The notes beneath the pieces were generated by a model, which was not told the DNA's origin, searched no databases, and was given only the letters and a program-made list of their open reading frames with translations. Below are positions 52,252 through 61,225 of a DNA stretch of 64,000 nt, piece by piece. A program made the translations under genes and the position numbers. Numbering within the stretch: position 1 is the first letter of the stretch; each line of letters opens with the position of its first letter. The stretch is from Rhodanobacteraceae bacterium (GTDB lineage: Bacteria; Acidobacteriota; Terriglobia; Terriglobales; Acidobacteriaceae), in contig CAJCHN010000014.1 of assembly GCA_903970285.1 (NCBI GenBank), forward strand, positions 1 to 64,000, in the 5' to 3' direction.

Positions 52252-53046
52252 CTAACGTGTGAAAAAGTCCTTCACCTGCTGCAGCACCACGTCCCGGCTG
52301 ACATCGGAGATCGCCTCGATCAGCGGAAGCTGCTTCGGGCAGGCCGCGACGCAGTTTTGCGCCATGCCGCACTCCTGCACGCCGCCATCGCCTGCCAGCG
52401 CTCGCAGCCGCTCTTCCTTCAGAACCGCGCCCGCCGGATCCATGTTGAACAGCTTCACCTGTGCAATCGTCGCCGCGCCCACAAAGCTAGTGGAATCATT
52501 GAATTGCGGGCAAACCTCCATGCAGATGGTGCAGGAAATGCAGTTCGAGAGCGGATAGCGCTGCTCCTGAATCTGCGGAAACTGCCGCGGTCCCGCGCCC
52601 AGGTCGTAGCTGCCATCGATCGGCACCCACGCCTTCACCGCCTTCAGGTTCTGAAACAGAACGCTGCGATCGACCGCAAGGTCGCGCACCACGGGAAACT
52701 TCGACAGCGGCGCCAGCGTAATCGGCTGCTCGAGCTTATCTACCAGCGTCGAACACGCCATGCGCGCCCTGCCGTTGATCAGCATCGCGCACGATCCGCA
52801 AATCTCCTCCAGACAGTTGGCGTCGTAGGCGATCGCGGTGGTCTCGTGCCCGTCGGCGGTGACCGGTTCGGCCGCAATCTCCCCCAGGATCGACGTCACG
52901 TTCATTCCCGGCCGGTATGCAATCTCAAACCTTTCCGTGCGCGCCGGTGCATCGGGCGTGGCCTGGCGCTTGACCTCAACCTGAATTGTCTTCTGCGAGC
53001 GCCGGGCTGCGGTCTCAGCCGGCGTCGGGAGCGTTGCGGTGGCCAT
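52252..53046 (-). CDS. sdhB: Succinate dehydrogenase/fumarate reductase iron-sulfur subunit
   Basis: A 264-residue protein. The plant-type 2Fe-2S domain has CLEEICGSCAMLINGRARMAC; the C-terminal ferredoxin-type domain has CISCTICMEVCPQFN and CVAACPKQLP, ligating the 4Fe-4S and 3Fe-4S clusters. It passes electrons from the flavoprotein SdhA to the cytochrome b subunit. The motifs resemble the Bacillus/epsilon-proteobacterial class of complex II. Last gene in the sdhC-sdhA-small protein-sdhB order on the minus strand. Confidence 0.94.
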   Translation of the reverse strand: MATATLPTPAETAARRSQKTIQVEVKRQATPDAPARTERFEIAYRPGMNVTSILGEIAAEPVTADGHETTAIAYDANCLEEICGSCAMLINGRARMACSTLVDKLEQPITLAPLSKFPVVRDLAVDRSVLFQNLKAVKAWVPIDGSYDLGAGPRQFPQIQEQRYPLSNCISCTICMEVCPQFNDSTSFVGAATIAQVKLFNMDPAGAVLKEERLRALAGDGGVQECGMAQNCVAACPKQLPLIEAISDVSRDVVLQQVKDFFTR

Positions 53047-53162
53047 GCGATTTTGCCCTCGGTTGTATGTGATTCAGGCCGGACACACGTGCAGACAGGT
53101 GAGTCCGACAGGTGGTGCAGATTGCCGCGGGCAGGCTTGCGTCGCTTTCGACTCCCCGATCC

Positions 53163-53372
53163 TCAGGGCCGGGGAACCTGCCGATGCTCCTTCTCGCGGG
53201 TTGCGATGGCGATGCCTTCTTCCGGAACCATCGGCGCCCGGCCCTTCAACTCCTCGGTGCGCTTCCGGTCCTTCAGGCGGCTGCTGTAAACGAACATCCA
53301 GGTCAACATTCCGACAAAGATGAGCGCGGCTACGACGTAAACGGTGTACGTGAGTTGTGGGTGCATCGGCAT
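53163..53372 (-). CDS. Small single-helix membrane protein inside the sdh cluster
   Basis: A 69-residue protein with one clear transmembrane helix (TVYVVAALIFVGMLTWMFVY) and a basic, charged C-terminal tail (SRLKDRKRTEELKGR) that should stay in the cytoplasm. It sits 63 bases after sdhA and 116 bases before sdhB on the same strand. It does not match a standard complex II subunit (the b-type cytochrome is SdhC). An assembly factor or a helper of the complex is possible. Start may instead be the third codon (Met). Confidence 0.6.
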   Translation of the reverse strand: MPMHPQLTYTVYVVAALIFVGMLTWMFVYSSRLKDRKRTEELKGRAPMVPEEGIAIATREKEHRQVPRP

Positions 53373-53435
53373 AATATTCGTTTGGATGGCCGATGGGGGT
53401 TCTGGGGTGATCCAGCGATAACTTCCCGCTGGCCT

Positions 53436-55211
53436 CTACGCCGTCGCCGCGTACGTCCTTGGTCTGGGCTTGATGTACTGAATATCCACCTCTTCCCACT
53501 CGATCTTCGGTGCGCCGTCCACGAAGGAAACCTTCGTCGTCTTCAGGAATTTCTCATCGTTCCTCTCCGGGAAATCCGGCTTGTAGTGCGCGCCGCGGCT
53601 CTCATCGCGAGCCAGCGCGCCCTGCACCACCACCCGCGAGAGTTCCAGCATGTTCCAAAGCTGCCGCGCAAAGGCGAAGCTGGTATTCGCCCACTGGCTC
53701 TTATCCGAAAGATTGATCTTCCGATATCGGCCCTGCAGTTCGACGATCTTCGCGTCCGCATCCTGCAGCCCGCAGTTGTGCCGGATAATCGTCGCGTGGC
53801 GCGTCATCGTATCGCCCAGTTCGCGCCACAGCTTGAACGGATTCTCGCTCCCGGTCGAACTCATCAGCGCGGAGTTGAGCGCCAACTGCCGCGTGCGCTC
53901 CGCCGCATGGCCGCCATCCCCCACCGCCGCCGCCAGCGCCCTGGCATGGGCCATCGCCTGCGGACCCGCCACAAACCCGCCATAGATGCAGGACAGCAGC
54001 GAGTTCGCACCCAGCCGGTTTGCCCCGTGGATCGAGTAATCGGCCTCTCCTGCGGCGAACAAGCCTGGAATATTCGTCTGCTGGTTGAAGTCCACCCACA
54101 GCCCGCCCATGGTGTAGTGCATGCCAGGGAAGATCTTCATCGGCACCTCGCGCGGATCGTCGCCGACAAACTTCTCGTAGATCTCCAGAATCCCTTCCAG
54201 CTTCCGGTTTAGCGTCTCCCTGTCGATGTGCGTCAGGTCCAGATACACCATCGGCTGCCCGTCAATGCCCATCCCCAGCTCGTACACCACCCGGTGAATG
54301 GCGCGCGTGGCGATATCGCGCGGCACCAGATTGCCGTACTTCGGGTACCACTCTTCGAGGAAGTAAAACCGCTCCGCCTCCGGAATCGTCTTGGCTGCGC
54401 GCCTCTCGTTCTTGTCGCGCGGCACCCACACCCGGCCGCCCTCACCGCGTGCCGACTCCGACATCAGCCGCAGCTTGTCTTCTCCCGGAATCGCGGTCGG
54501 ATGAACCTGTATGAACTCGCCATTAGCATAGAAGGCACCTTGCTGATAAAGCGCTGCTTGAGCTGATCCAGTGCAAACCACTGAATTGGTTGATTTTCCG
54601 AAGATTGCCCCGATGCCGCCCGTGCAGATGATCACCGCGTCCGCGGCAAACGTCCGTACCTCCATACTGCGCAGGTCCATCGCGCAGATGCCGCGCGTGA
54701 CTCCATTCTCGTCCAGCACCGCGGAGAGAAACTCCCACCCCTCGTACTTGGTCACCTTGCCTTCAGACTCATGCCGCCGCACCTGCTCATCGAGCGCATA
54801 CAGCAGTTGCTGGCCGGTCGTAGCTCCTGCAAAGGCGGTCCGGTGATACAGCGTTCCACCAAACCGCCGAAAGTCCAGCAGCCCCTCCGGCGTCCGGTTG
54901 AACGGAACCCCCATCCGGTCCAGCAGGTCGATGATCGCCGGCCCCTGCGCCGTCATCTGCTTGATCGGCGTCTGGTTTGCCAGGAAGTCGCCGCCATAAA
55001 CGGTGTCGTCGAAGTGCTTCCAGACGTCGTCGCCCTCGCCCTTCAGGTTCTTGGCCGCGTTGATGCCGCCCTGCGCGCAGACCGAGTGCGACCGCTTCAC
55101 CGGCACGATCGAAAACAGGTCGACCTTGCCGCCGGCTTCGGCGATCTTGATGACGGACGAAAGGCCGGCGAGACCTCCTCCTACGACGATGATGCGGGGC
55201 GTTGCTGCCAT
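53436..55211 (-). CDS. sdhA: Succinate dehydrogenase/fumarate reductase flavoprotein subunit
   Basis: A 591-residue flavoprotein. Rossmann GxGxxG (IIVVGGGLAGLSS), the covalent-FAD block SHSVCAQGGIN (His about 42) and capping-domain blocks including HYTMGGLWVDFNQQTN, FAAGEADYSIHGANRLGANS are present. It oxidises succinate to fumarate. The sequence follows the Bacillus-type class rather than the E. coli Sdh class. The leader has a purine-rich stretch of 16-base repeats. Confidence 0.95.
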   Translation of the reverse strand: MAATPRIIVVGGGLAGLSSVIKIAEAGGKVDLFSIVPVKRSHSVCAQGGINAAKNLKGEGDDVWKHFDDTVYGGDFLANQTPIKQMTAQGPAIIDLLDRMGVPFNRTPEGLLDFRRFGGTLYHRTAFAGATTGQQLLYALDEQVRRHESEGKVTKYEGWEFLSAVLDENGVTRGICAMDLRSMEVRTFAADAVIICTGGIGAIFGKSTNSVVCTGSAQAALYQQGAFYANGEFIQVHPTAIPGEDKLRLMSESARGEGGRVWVPRDKNERRAAKTIPEAERFYFLEEWYPKYGNLVPRDIATRAIHRVVYELGMGIDGQPMVYLDLTHIDRETLNRKLEGILEIYEKFVGDDPREVPMKIFPGMHYTMGGLWVDFNQQTNIPGLFAAGEADYSIHGANRLGANSLLSCIYGGFVAGPQAMAHARALAAAVGDGGHAAERTRQLALNSALMSSTGSENPFKLWRELGDTMTRHATIIRHNCGLQDADAKIVELQGRYRKINLSDKSQWANTSFAFARQLWNMLELSRVVVQGALARDESRGAHYKPDFPERNDEKFLKTTKVSFVDGAPKIEWEEVDIQYIKPRPRTYAATA

Positions 55212-55234
55212 TGCGCGCTCTCTCTTAACTCTCT

Positions 55235-55282
55235 ACTTCCAAACTTCTCAACTTCCAAAACCCTTCACTTCCAAACTCTCAA
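55235..55282 (-). repeat. Three 16-base tandem repeats in the sdhA leader
   Basis: On the plus strand ACTTCCAAAC or ACTTCCAAAA starts at 55235, 55251 and 55267, exactly 16 bases apart; on the transcribed strand this gives a purine-rich GTTTGGAAGT series shortly ahead of the sdhA start (55211). The repeats could affect translation initiation or mark slippage. Function unknown. Confidence 0.75.
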
Positions 55283-55334
55283 CTCTCGAAATCCACACCT
55301 CACTCGGTCACGCGTCCAGGGCCACACCCTAAAG

Positions 55335-55354
55335 GGCACGACGTAAGTCGTGCC
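55335..55354. repeat. Short perfect inverted repeat between sdhC and sdhA
   Basis: GGCACGAC, loop GTAA, GTCGTGCC form an 8-bp perfect hairpin 23 bases after the sdhC stop. No T run follows on either strand, so it is more likely an mRNA-stabilising hairpin or a REP-like extragenic element than a terminator. Confidence 0.6.
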
Positions 55355-55377
55355 GTAGAGGATGGCGCGCAAGATAT

Positions 55378-56190
55378 TCACCGCACCTCACCCGGCTGCG
55401 CAGGGTTCGTCGTCCCCGGAGCCACCGTCGTCGGAGCAGGAAGCGTAATCCCCGCGGGCTGAGCCGGCATCACATCCGCCGGGGCATTCGGATACTTGTA
55501 AACCACCGCATAGATACTGATCAGCCCCATCAAACAGAGCGCCGTCCCAAACGCCCCGCAAACGTAGCCGAACCGCTTCCGCGCACGGTCGCCGGGCGTA
55601 ATGCCCCACTTCACCGCAAACAGCCAAATCCCGTAAGCAAAATGCCAGGTGGTCGCGACCATCGCGATGACGTAAATGGCGAGCATCCACGGATTCGAAA
55701 GCTCAACCTGCACCTTGTGGAAGGCCGCGCCGGGATGCTCCGGCAGCTGCACCCCCATAAATCGCTGCCGCACCACGTGCTGAATGATGTACGCAAACGC
55801 AATCAGCCCGGTCACCCGCTGTGTGATGTACATCCAGTTCAAAGCCCACGGATAAACATTGACGTTCACCCGTCCGCGAAACGCAATCCAGACCCCGTAA
55901 AGAGCATGAAACGCTAGCGGAATGAAGATCAACCCCCACTCCAGCACCCGCACCAGCGGCAGCGAGTTGAGGAACTTCACCTGCTGCGCATACGCCAGCG
56001 GCCCGTTCCACGTCTCGAAGTTCGAAAGAATATGCTCGATCAGGAATGCGCCGATCGGCACGATCCCGGAGAGCGAATGCAGCCGGCGCCACAGAAACGA
56101 GTGGCCCTGTCCCGCGCGCAGCGGCACAACACCCTTCTTCTCTGACGATTTGTGGAGATCGGGCGGTGCAACGGGTGCGGCGGCGGCCAT
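55378..56190 (-). CDS. sdhC: Succinate dehydrogenase cytochrome b558 subunit
   Basis: A 270-residue membrane protein with five helices, of the single-subunit diheme type found in Bacillus. Candidate heme histidines lie in [37 protein letters not shown] and [10 protein letters not shown]. It anchors SdhAB and reduces quinone. GGAG eight bases before the ATG at 56190 sets the start; the tail ([20 protein letters not shown]) is a low-complexity Pro/Thr stretch that is longer than usual. First gene of the sdh cluster. Confidence 0.92.
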   Translation of the reverse strand: MAAAAPVAPPDLHKSSEKKGVVPLRAGQGHSFLWRRLHSLSGIVPIGAFLIEHILSNFETWNGPLAYAQQVKFLNSLPLVRVLEWGLIFIPLAFHALYGVWIAFRGRVNVNVYPWALNWMYITQRVTGLIAFAYIIQHVVRQRFMGVQLPEHPGAAFHKVQVELSNPWMLAIYVIAMVATTWHFAYGIWLFAVKWGITPGDRARKRFGYVCGAFGTALCLMGLISIYAVVYKYPNAPADVMPAQPAGITLPAPTTVAPGTTNPAQPGEVR

Positions 56191-56328
56191 GTTCGTCACT
56201 CCAGGTGCGGCAGTGTGATTATTCCGCTGCAGTTGGACAAGGGTCAAGGATTCGGTGCGGTTATCGGCATACTTGTGCGATTTTGGTTCGTGCCCACCGA
56301 AGGGACGACTCTGCAAAGCGAGCGAAAT

Positions 56329-56982
56329 TCACGAAGGCACCGCCCCACGCGCAGCGGGCCCGTCCAGCAGGACTTGCAGGGCCTTCAGCAGCTTCACCAG
56401 CGCCCGCCCCCGGTGCGAAATCTGCAGCCGAATCTCCGGCTCGATCTGCGCCATCGTCCGGCTCAGTTCCAGCACCTCGAAGATCGGGTCATAGCCAAAT
56501 CCCTCATCGCCGTGCGGCTCCAGCGCAAGCCTGCCCTGCAACTCACCGGTCGCCGTCGCCAGCAACTCGCCGTTCCGCACTGCGGCCAGAACACAGAAGT
56601 AGCTGACATCCCGGTACCGCAGCTTCGCCGCCCGCTCGAGCAGACACGCATTGTTCCGCTCATCGAGATTCGCATCCGGCTTTCCGGGAAGGAAGAACCC
56701 CTCATCCTCGGCATAACGAGCCGACCGTACCCCCGGCGCCCCACCCAGCCCGCGCACCGCAATCCCGGAGTCGTCGGCAACCACAATCTCATCCGGCGCA
56801 AGCTCGCCATACGCCAGCGCCTTGATCAGCGCATTGCCCTCAAACGTGTCCGCGGTCTCTTCCGGCGGAGCCATCCGCTCGATCCCCGGAAGCGGCAGAA
56901 TCTCCACCTCAGGAAAGGCCCTGGCAGCATAAGCAAAATCCCGCAGTTTGCCAGGATTCGACGTGGCAACAAACAGCTTCAT
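56329..56982 (-). CDS. rdgB: Non-canonical purine NTP pyrophosphatase (RdgB/HAM1)
   Basis: A 217-residue enzyme that hydrolyses dITP, ITP and XTP to the monophosphates, keeping them out of DNA. Family blocks: [36 protein letters not shown] (catalytic Asp), [19 protein letters not shown] and [13 protein letters not shown] complete single domain. It lies 138 bases upstream of sdhC on the same strand. Confidence 0.94.
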   Translation of the reverse strand: MKLFVATSNPGKLRDFAYAARAFPEVEILPLPGIERMAPPEETADTFEGNALIKALAYGELAPDEIVVADDSGIAVRGLGGAPGVRSARYAEDEGFFLPGKPDANLDERNNACLLERAAKLRYRDVSYFCVLAAVRNGELLATATGELQGRLALEPHGDEGFGYDPIFEVLELSRTMAQIEPEIRLQISHRGRALVKLLKALQVLLDGPAARGAVPS

Positions 56983-57234
56983 GCCTCAAGGCTAACGGAA
57001 TGTGGCTTCAGCAAAAAGCCGGGGGTGAAGCCTCCGCTTCGCTTCAGTTTCTTCCGCCAACAACGCATAACAAATGGTGCAGCCATGTTGGGTGGTCCGA
57101 CTGAAGTCAAACCTCAACTCTCCTCGAATGAATACTTTGCATCTTTTCAGGCGGGGTGGAGGGTCCACACCTGCACTGCACGCGTTCGCATCGAACTACA
57201 CGCGGAGAGTAGATTCAAGCCCACGGAGGGCGCG

Positions 57235-57663
<429 letters not shown>

Positions 57664-58473
57664 CTGCTGCGATTGCAGGCTCTTGCGTGGCCGCGGCGGG
57701 CGCGGAGACCTTTGCCGGATTAAGAAGGATGATGTCCACGCGACGGTTCTGCTGGCGTCCAAGGTCGGTCTTGTTGTCCGCGACCGGGTGGAATTCGGCG
57801 TAGCCGGTGGCCGAAATCTGGCTCGGCTCGACGGCAGCTTCGGCGATCAGCATGCGTGTGATGTCGGCTGCCCGCGCGGTTGAAAGCTCCCAGTTGGTGG
57901 CGAATTGCGCAGTGTGGATCGGCACGTTGTCGGTGTGTCCTTCAATGCGCATGGGCTGATGCGGCAGCGTGGCGGCGATCGCCTTCAGCACCGGCAGCGC
58001 CTCCGGGCGCACCTCCGCCGAACCCGAGTCGAAGAATCCCGCCTCGCGCAGCGAGATCACCAGCCCCGCATCCGAATCGTGCACGTTGATGGACGTGGCA
58101 CCCACCTGCTTGAGCGCAACCTGGTGATGCACCAGGTCCTCGATGCGAGCTTCTACCTTGGCCTTGATCTGCGCCGTGATGACCTTCTCCTGCTCGATGG
58201 CCGAGGGCACCGGCAGCATCAGCGGCGAAGGGACCGCCGCGGGCGCGGTGGCAGGATCGTCCGAGAGCGGGGGGGTCTTGGCATGCTGGTCGAAGATGCC
58301 GTTGTACTGGAAGGCGGACTGCATCGCCTGCGCCAGCTTGAGCGTCTTGCGCTTGTCGTTCTGGCCCGAAGCGAACAGCACGACGAAGAAGGCGAAGAGC
58401 AGCGTGATGAAGTCCGCGTAGGAGACCAGCCAGCGCTCGTGGTTGACGTGTTCGGGATGTTTCTTCTTCTTGC

Positions 58474-59250
58474 TCATGCCGACTCCGCAGAGGCTTCAGG
58501 AGCCTTGGAGTCGAAGAGGAAGGTGCGCAGCTTGGTCTCGATCATGCGCGGGTTCATGCCTTCGAGGATGGAGATTACGCCTTCTATCATCATTTCCTGG
58601 ATCATGGTGTGCTCGCGATGGCGGAACTTGAGCTTGGCGGCGGCCGGAAGACAGATCAGGTTGGCGATGGCCACGCCATAGATGGTGGCGACGAACGCCG
58701 TGGCAATACCGCGTCCCACTTCGTCGATGTCGGAGAGGTTCTTCATCACCTGGATAAGACCCATCACCGCGCCGATGATGCCGACCGTCGGAGAGTAGCC
58801 GCCGGCCGCCTCGAAGACCGCCGGAATCTTCTCCTCGATCTCAGATTTGTTCGACAATTCGAGCTCCATGATCTTGCGCACCTCGGAAGATTCGGTGCCG
58901 TCTACGGCAAGCATCAAGGCTTGTTTGAGGAATGGATCGTGAATGTTCTTGAGTTCGGCGTCGAGCGAGACGATGCCGCTCTTGCGCGCGATATTGGCGA
59001 AGCCGACGATCTGCTGCACGATGGCTTCGCCGTCGTGGCCCTTGTGCAGAAAGACCTTGACGATGTCTTTGCAGGCGGCGATGAAGATGCTGAGCGGAAA
59101 CTGCAGCATGCAGGCTCCGGCAGTGCCCCCGATCACGATCATCGCGGCAGTGGGCTTCATGATTTCGACCGGGTTTCCCCCTTCGATCATCATGCCGCCG
59201 AGGATGCCGACGAGTGCGAGGATGATGCCGCCAATGCTGGCGAGATCCAT
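58474..59250 (-). CDS. motA: Flagellar motor stator protein MotA
   Basis: A 258-residue membrane protein with four helices. GGYSPTVGIIGAVMGLIQVM contains the conserved channel Pro near residue 150; the cytoplasmic loop has HDPFLKQALMLAVDGTESSE. Length and sequence resemble the shorter PomA/MotP-like MotA proteins. Whether it conducts protons or sodium is not decided from sequence. AGGAG precedes the ATG at 59250, 11 bases after the flbD end. Confidence 0.94.
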   Translation of the reverse strand: MDLASIGGIILALVGILGGMMIEGGNPVEIMKPTAAMIVIGGTAGACMLQFPLSIFIAACKDIVKVFLHKGHDGEAIVQQIVGFANIARKSGIVSLDAELKNIHDPFLKQALMLAVDGTESSEVRKIMELELSNKSEIEEKIPAVFEAAGGYSPTVGIIGAVMGLIQVMKNLSDIDEVGRGIATAFVATIYGVAIANLICLPAAAKLKFRHREHTMIQEMMIEGVISILEGMNPRMIETKLRTFLFDSKAPEASAESA

Positions 59251-59261
59251 GGGATGCTCCT

Positions 59262-59546
59262 TTATTCCTGGTGAGCAGAATCTTTGGTGGGCCCGGCTTC
59301 GAAGCGCCGGATGGCTTCTCTGCTGGAGCTTGCGGTGAGAGCCTGCAGGCCGTCGGGCCACGTGCGCTGCAGGATGCCGGAGCGCCAGTCGGCGACCGCA
59401 TCGACCACGTGTTCACAGCTTTCGCGCACGATCAGCCGTTCTCCTGTGAGCAGTGTCAGCGTTGTGTCTGGCGTGGCCTCGACGAACTTGATGAGGTCGC
59501 TGTTGACGAACAGCCGATGTCCATTGAGGCGGGTGAGATCAATCAT
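59262..59546 (-). CDS. flbD: Flagellar protein FlbD/SwrD-like
   Basis: A 94-residue protein beginning MIDLTRLNGHRLFVNSDLIK, the hallmark of the FlbD (SwrD) family, followed by VEATPDTTLTLLTGERLIV and an extra C-terminal 40 residues. In Bacillus subtilis SwrD raises stator power; its place immediately before motA fits that role. The family is normally 60-75 residues, so the C-terminal tail is longer. The frame upstream to 59975 is antisense to the flagellin start and ignored; GGAGA precedes the ATG at 59546. Confidence 0.85.
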   Translation of the reverse strand: MIDLTRLNGHRLFVNSDLIKFVEATPDTTLTLLTGERLIVRESCEHVVDAVADWRSGILQRTWPDGLQALTASSSREAIRRFEAGPTKDSAHQE

Positions 59547-59639
59547 GGCGGTTACGTCTCCAATAAGGAGTTCATCGGCATTCACACGCGGCGCGATAGA
59601 AAGGCACCCCGCGAAGAAAGCAAGAGAAATGTTCCAGCC

Positions 59640-59666
59640 TAAAGTTACTTTGGACCCCGCCGATGG
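59640..59666 (+). promoter_or_regulatory. Sigma-28 (FliA) flagellar promoter for fliC
   Basis: TAAAGTTA (59640-59647), an 11-base spacer, then GCCGATGG (59659-59666) closely matches the flagellar class-3 consensus TAAAGTTT-N11-GCCGATAA: seven of eight and six of eight. Transcription would start near 59673, leaving a leader of about 115 bases before fliC. Confidence 0.9.
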
Positions 59667-59786
59667 AGTGAGGGAACGCGAAGCCTTCCGCATGTTGAGC
59701 AGTTGGGTCTCACAGGACCGGACTGGGGTCAACAGCCCGGGACAGGCGGCGCGGAACCTCAAATTGCAGTACAGGAGCGGAACAAA

Positions 59787-61028
59787 ATGTCCTTGGGTGT
59801 CCTTAATAACATCGCAGCTATCTACGCGGAAAATAACCTCAACCAGACGCAGAGCAGTCTGCAGAACACCTTGACCCAGTTGTCCTCGGGATCGCGAATC
59901 AATAGCGGCGCCGATGATGCAGCAGGTCTGTCGGTTGCGAACGGCCTGCAGGCGAACGTGGCTGCGCTGAGCCAATCGTCGCAGAACGCCAGCGCCGGCA
60001 TTGGACTGTTGCAGACCGCTGACGGCGCGCTATCGCAGGTGACCAACCTGCTCAACCGTGCGGTGACGCTTGCCACCGAAGCAGCCAACGGGACGCTGAA
60101 CACCAACCAGGTGAGCTCGGCCAACCAGGAGTACCAGAACATTTTGACCGAGATCGGCAACATCGGATCGACGACGAATTTCAACGGGAATTCGGTGTTT
60201 ACGTCGGCGGCCAAGACGGTGTTCGTATCCGATGGAACCGCTTCGGGCGCGACCAGCTTCTCGGAGACGGTCGGCACGTTGGGTGCATCGGGCGTCGGTG
60301 TCTCGGCTCCGAGTGCGGGCACAACCGTGAACTCGGCGATCACCAATCCGACTCCTACCACGTCAACTGGCTCGGCCGGTAGCACGGCAACTTTCACGCT
60401 GGGCGCGTCAACCGACACCATTTCAGGCACGTTGAGCATCACCAATCCGGGTGTGGCCAGCGGCGCTGCGGTGACTTCCACGCTCGCTGCCGGGACCACC
60501 ATTGCTCAGGCGGTTTCGCAGCTGAATACGCAGTATGGAAGCAACGGACTGGTGGCGAGTGAGAGCTCCGACCACAAGTCGCTGATCATCACCGGACCAG
60601 TGGATGGTGGGACCGCCGGAACCAACACGACCGATGTGACGGGTACGTCGCTGTCCCAGGGCGTGACCACCGGAGCCACGACCGTGGCGGGCGCGGGCGT
60701 CGACTTCTCGTCGACGGCCACAGTGAACGTGTCGCAGCTGTCCGCTGCGACCGCATCCACCGTACTGACGAGTGTGACGACGGCGATCGGCGATGTCGCT
60801 TATCAGCGCGGCAACATTGGCGCCGACGTGAACGAACTGACGGCGGCCTCGAACGTGGCGTCGGCGGAGTCGGTCAACCTTACCTCGGCGCAGTCAAGCG
60901 TGCAGTCTACGGACTATGGCGCGGCGACGAGCAACCTTGCCAAGTTCCAGGTACTGAGCCAAACGGGCATCAGCGCACTGGCGCAGGCAAACAGCGTGCA
61001 GCAGGAAGTGCTGAAGCTCCTCCAATAA
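59787..61028 (+). CDS. fliC: Flagellin
   Basis: A 413-residue flagellin. The conserved N-terminal D0/D1 (NNLNQTQSSLQNTLTQLSSG, INSGADDAAGLSVANGLQAN) and C-terminal D1/D0 (AYQRGNIGADVNELTAASNV type, then FQVLSQTGISALAQANSV and QQEVLKLLQ) are complete, and the centre (about 150-330) is a Thr/Ser/Ala/Gly-rich variable domain exposed on the filament. AGGAG nine bases before the ATG at 59787 fixes the start. It is driven by the sigma-28 promoter and ends at a strong terminator. Confidence 0.95.
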   Translation: MSLGVLNNIAAIYAENNLNQTQSSLQNTLTQLSSGSRINSGADDAAGLSVANGLQANVAALSQSSQNASAGIGLLQTADGALSQVTNLLNRAVTLATEAANGTLNTNQVSSANQEYQNILTEIGNIGSTTNFNGNSVFTSAAKTVFVSDGTASGATSFSETVGTLGASGVGVSAPSAGTTVNSAITNPTPTTSTGSAGSTATFTLGASTDTISGTLSITNPGVASGAAVTSTLAAGTTIAQAVSQLNTQYGSNGLVASESSDHKSLIITGPVDGGTAGTNTTDVTGTSLSQGVTTGATTVAGAGVDFSSTATVNVSQLSAATASTVLTSVTTAIGDVAYQRGNIGADVNELTAASNVASAESVNLTSAQSSVQSTDYGAATSNLAKFQVLSQTGISALAQANSVQQEVLKLLQ

Positions 61029-61096
61029 GAAGCTGAGTTGCGCGCGCCAACCAGCGGCGGAACAGCTTTGAAGAGGATGTGGCGTTGTCGTGGGAG

Positions 61097-61130
61097 GCAG
61101 GTTCGGGAACCCGGACCTGCTTTCTCTTTT
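61097..61130 (+). terminator. Rho-independent terminator after fliC
   Basis: GCAGGT-T-CGGG-AA-CCCG-G-ACCTGC forms an 11-pair stem (one T-G pair) followed by TTTCTCTTTT. It starts 69 bases after the flagellin stop and separates it from fliD, allowing high fliC expression alone. Confidence 0.88.
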
Positions 61131-61225
61131 GGGGAAGAAAAGAGACTTCTTATGCCAAGGCTCACCGCGTTGGCGGTTGAAATGCAAACAGTCTGGTTGT
61201 GCAGCCAGGTTGACGAAGGGAAACG

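Noticed and set aside
59547-59640. Possible sigma-28 promoter for flbD
   Set aside because: A GCCGATGA exists on the minus strand but the matching -35 position reads TATC rather than TAAA.
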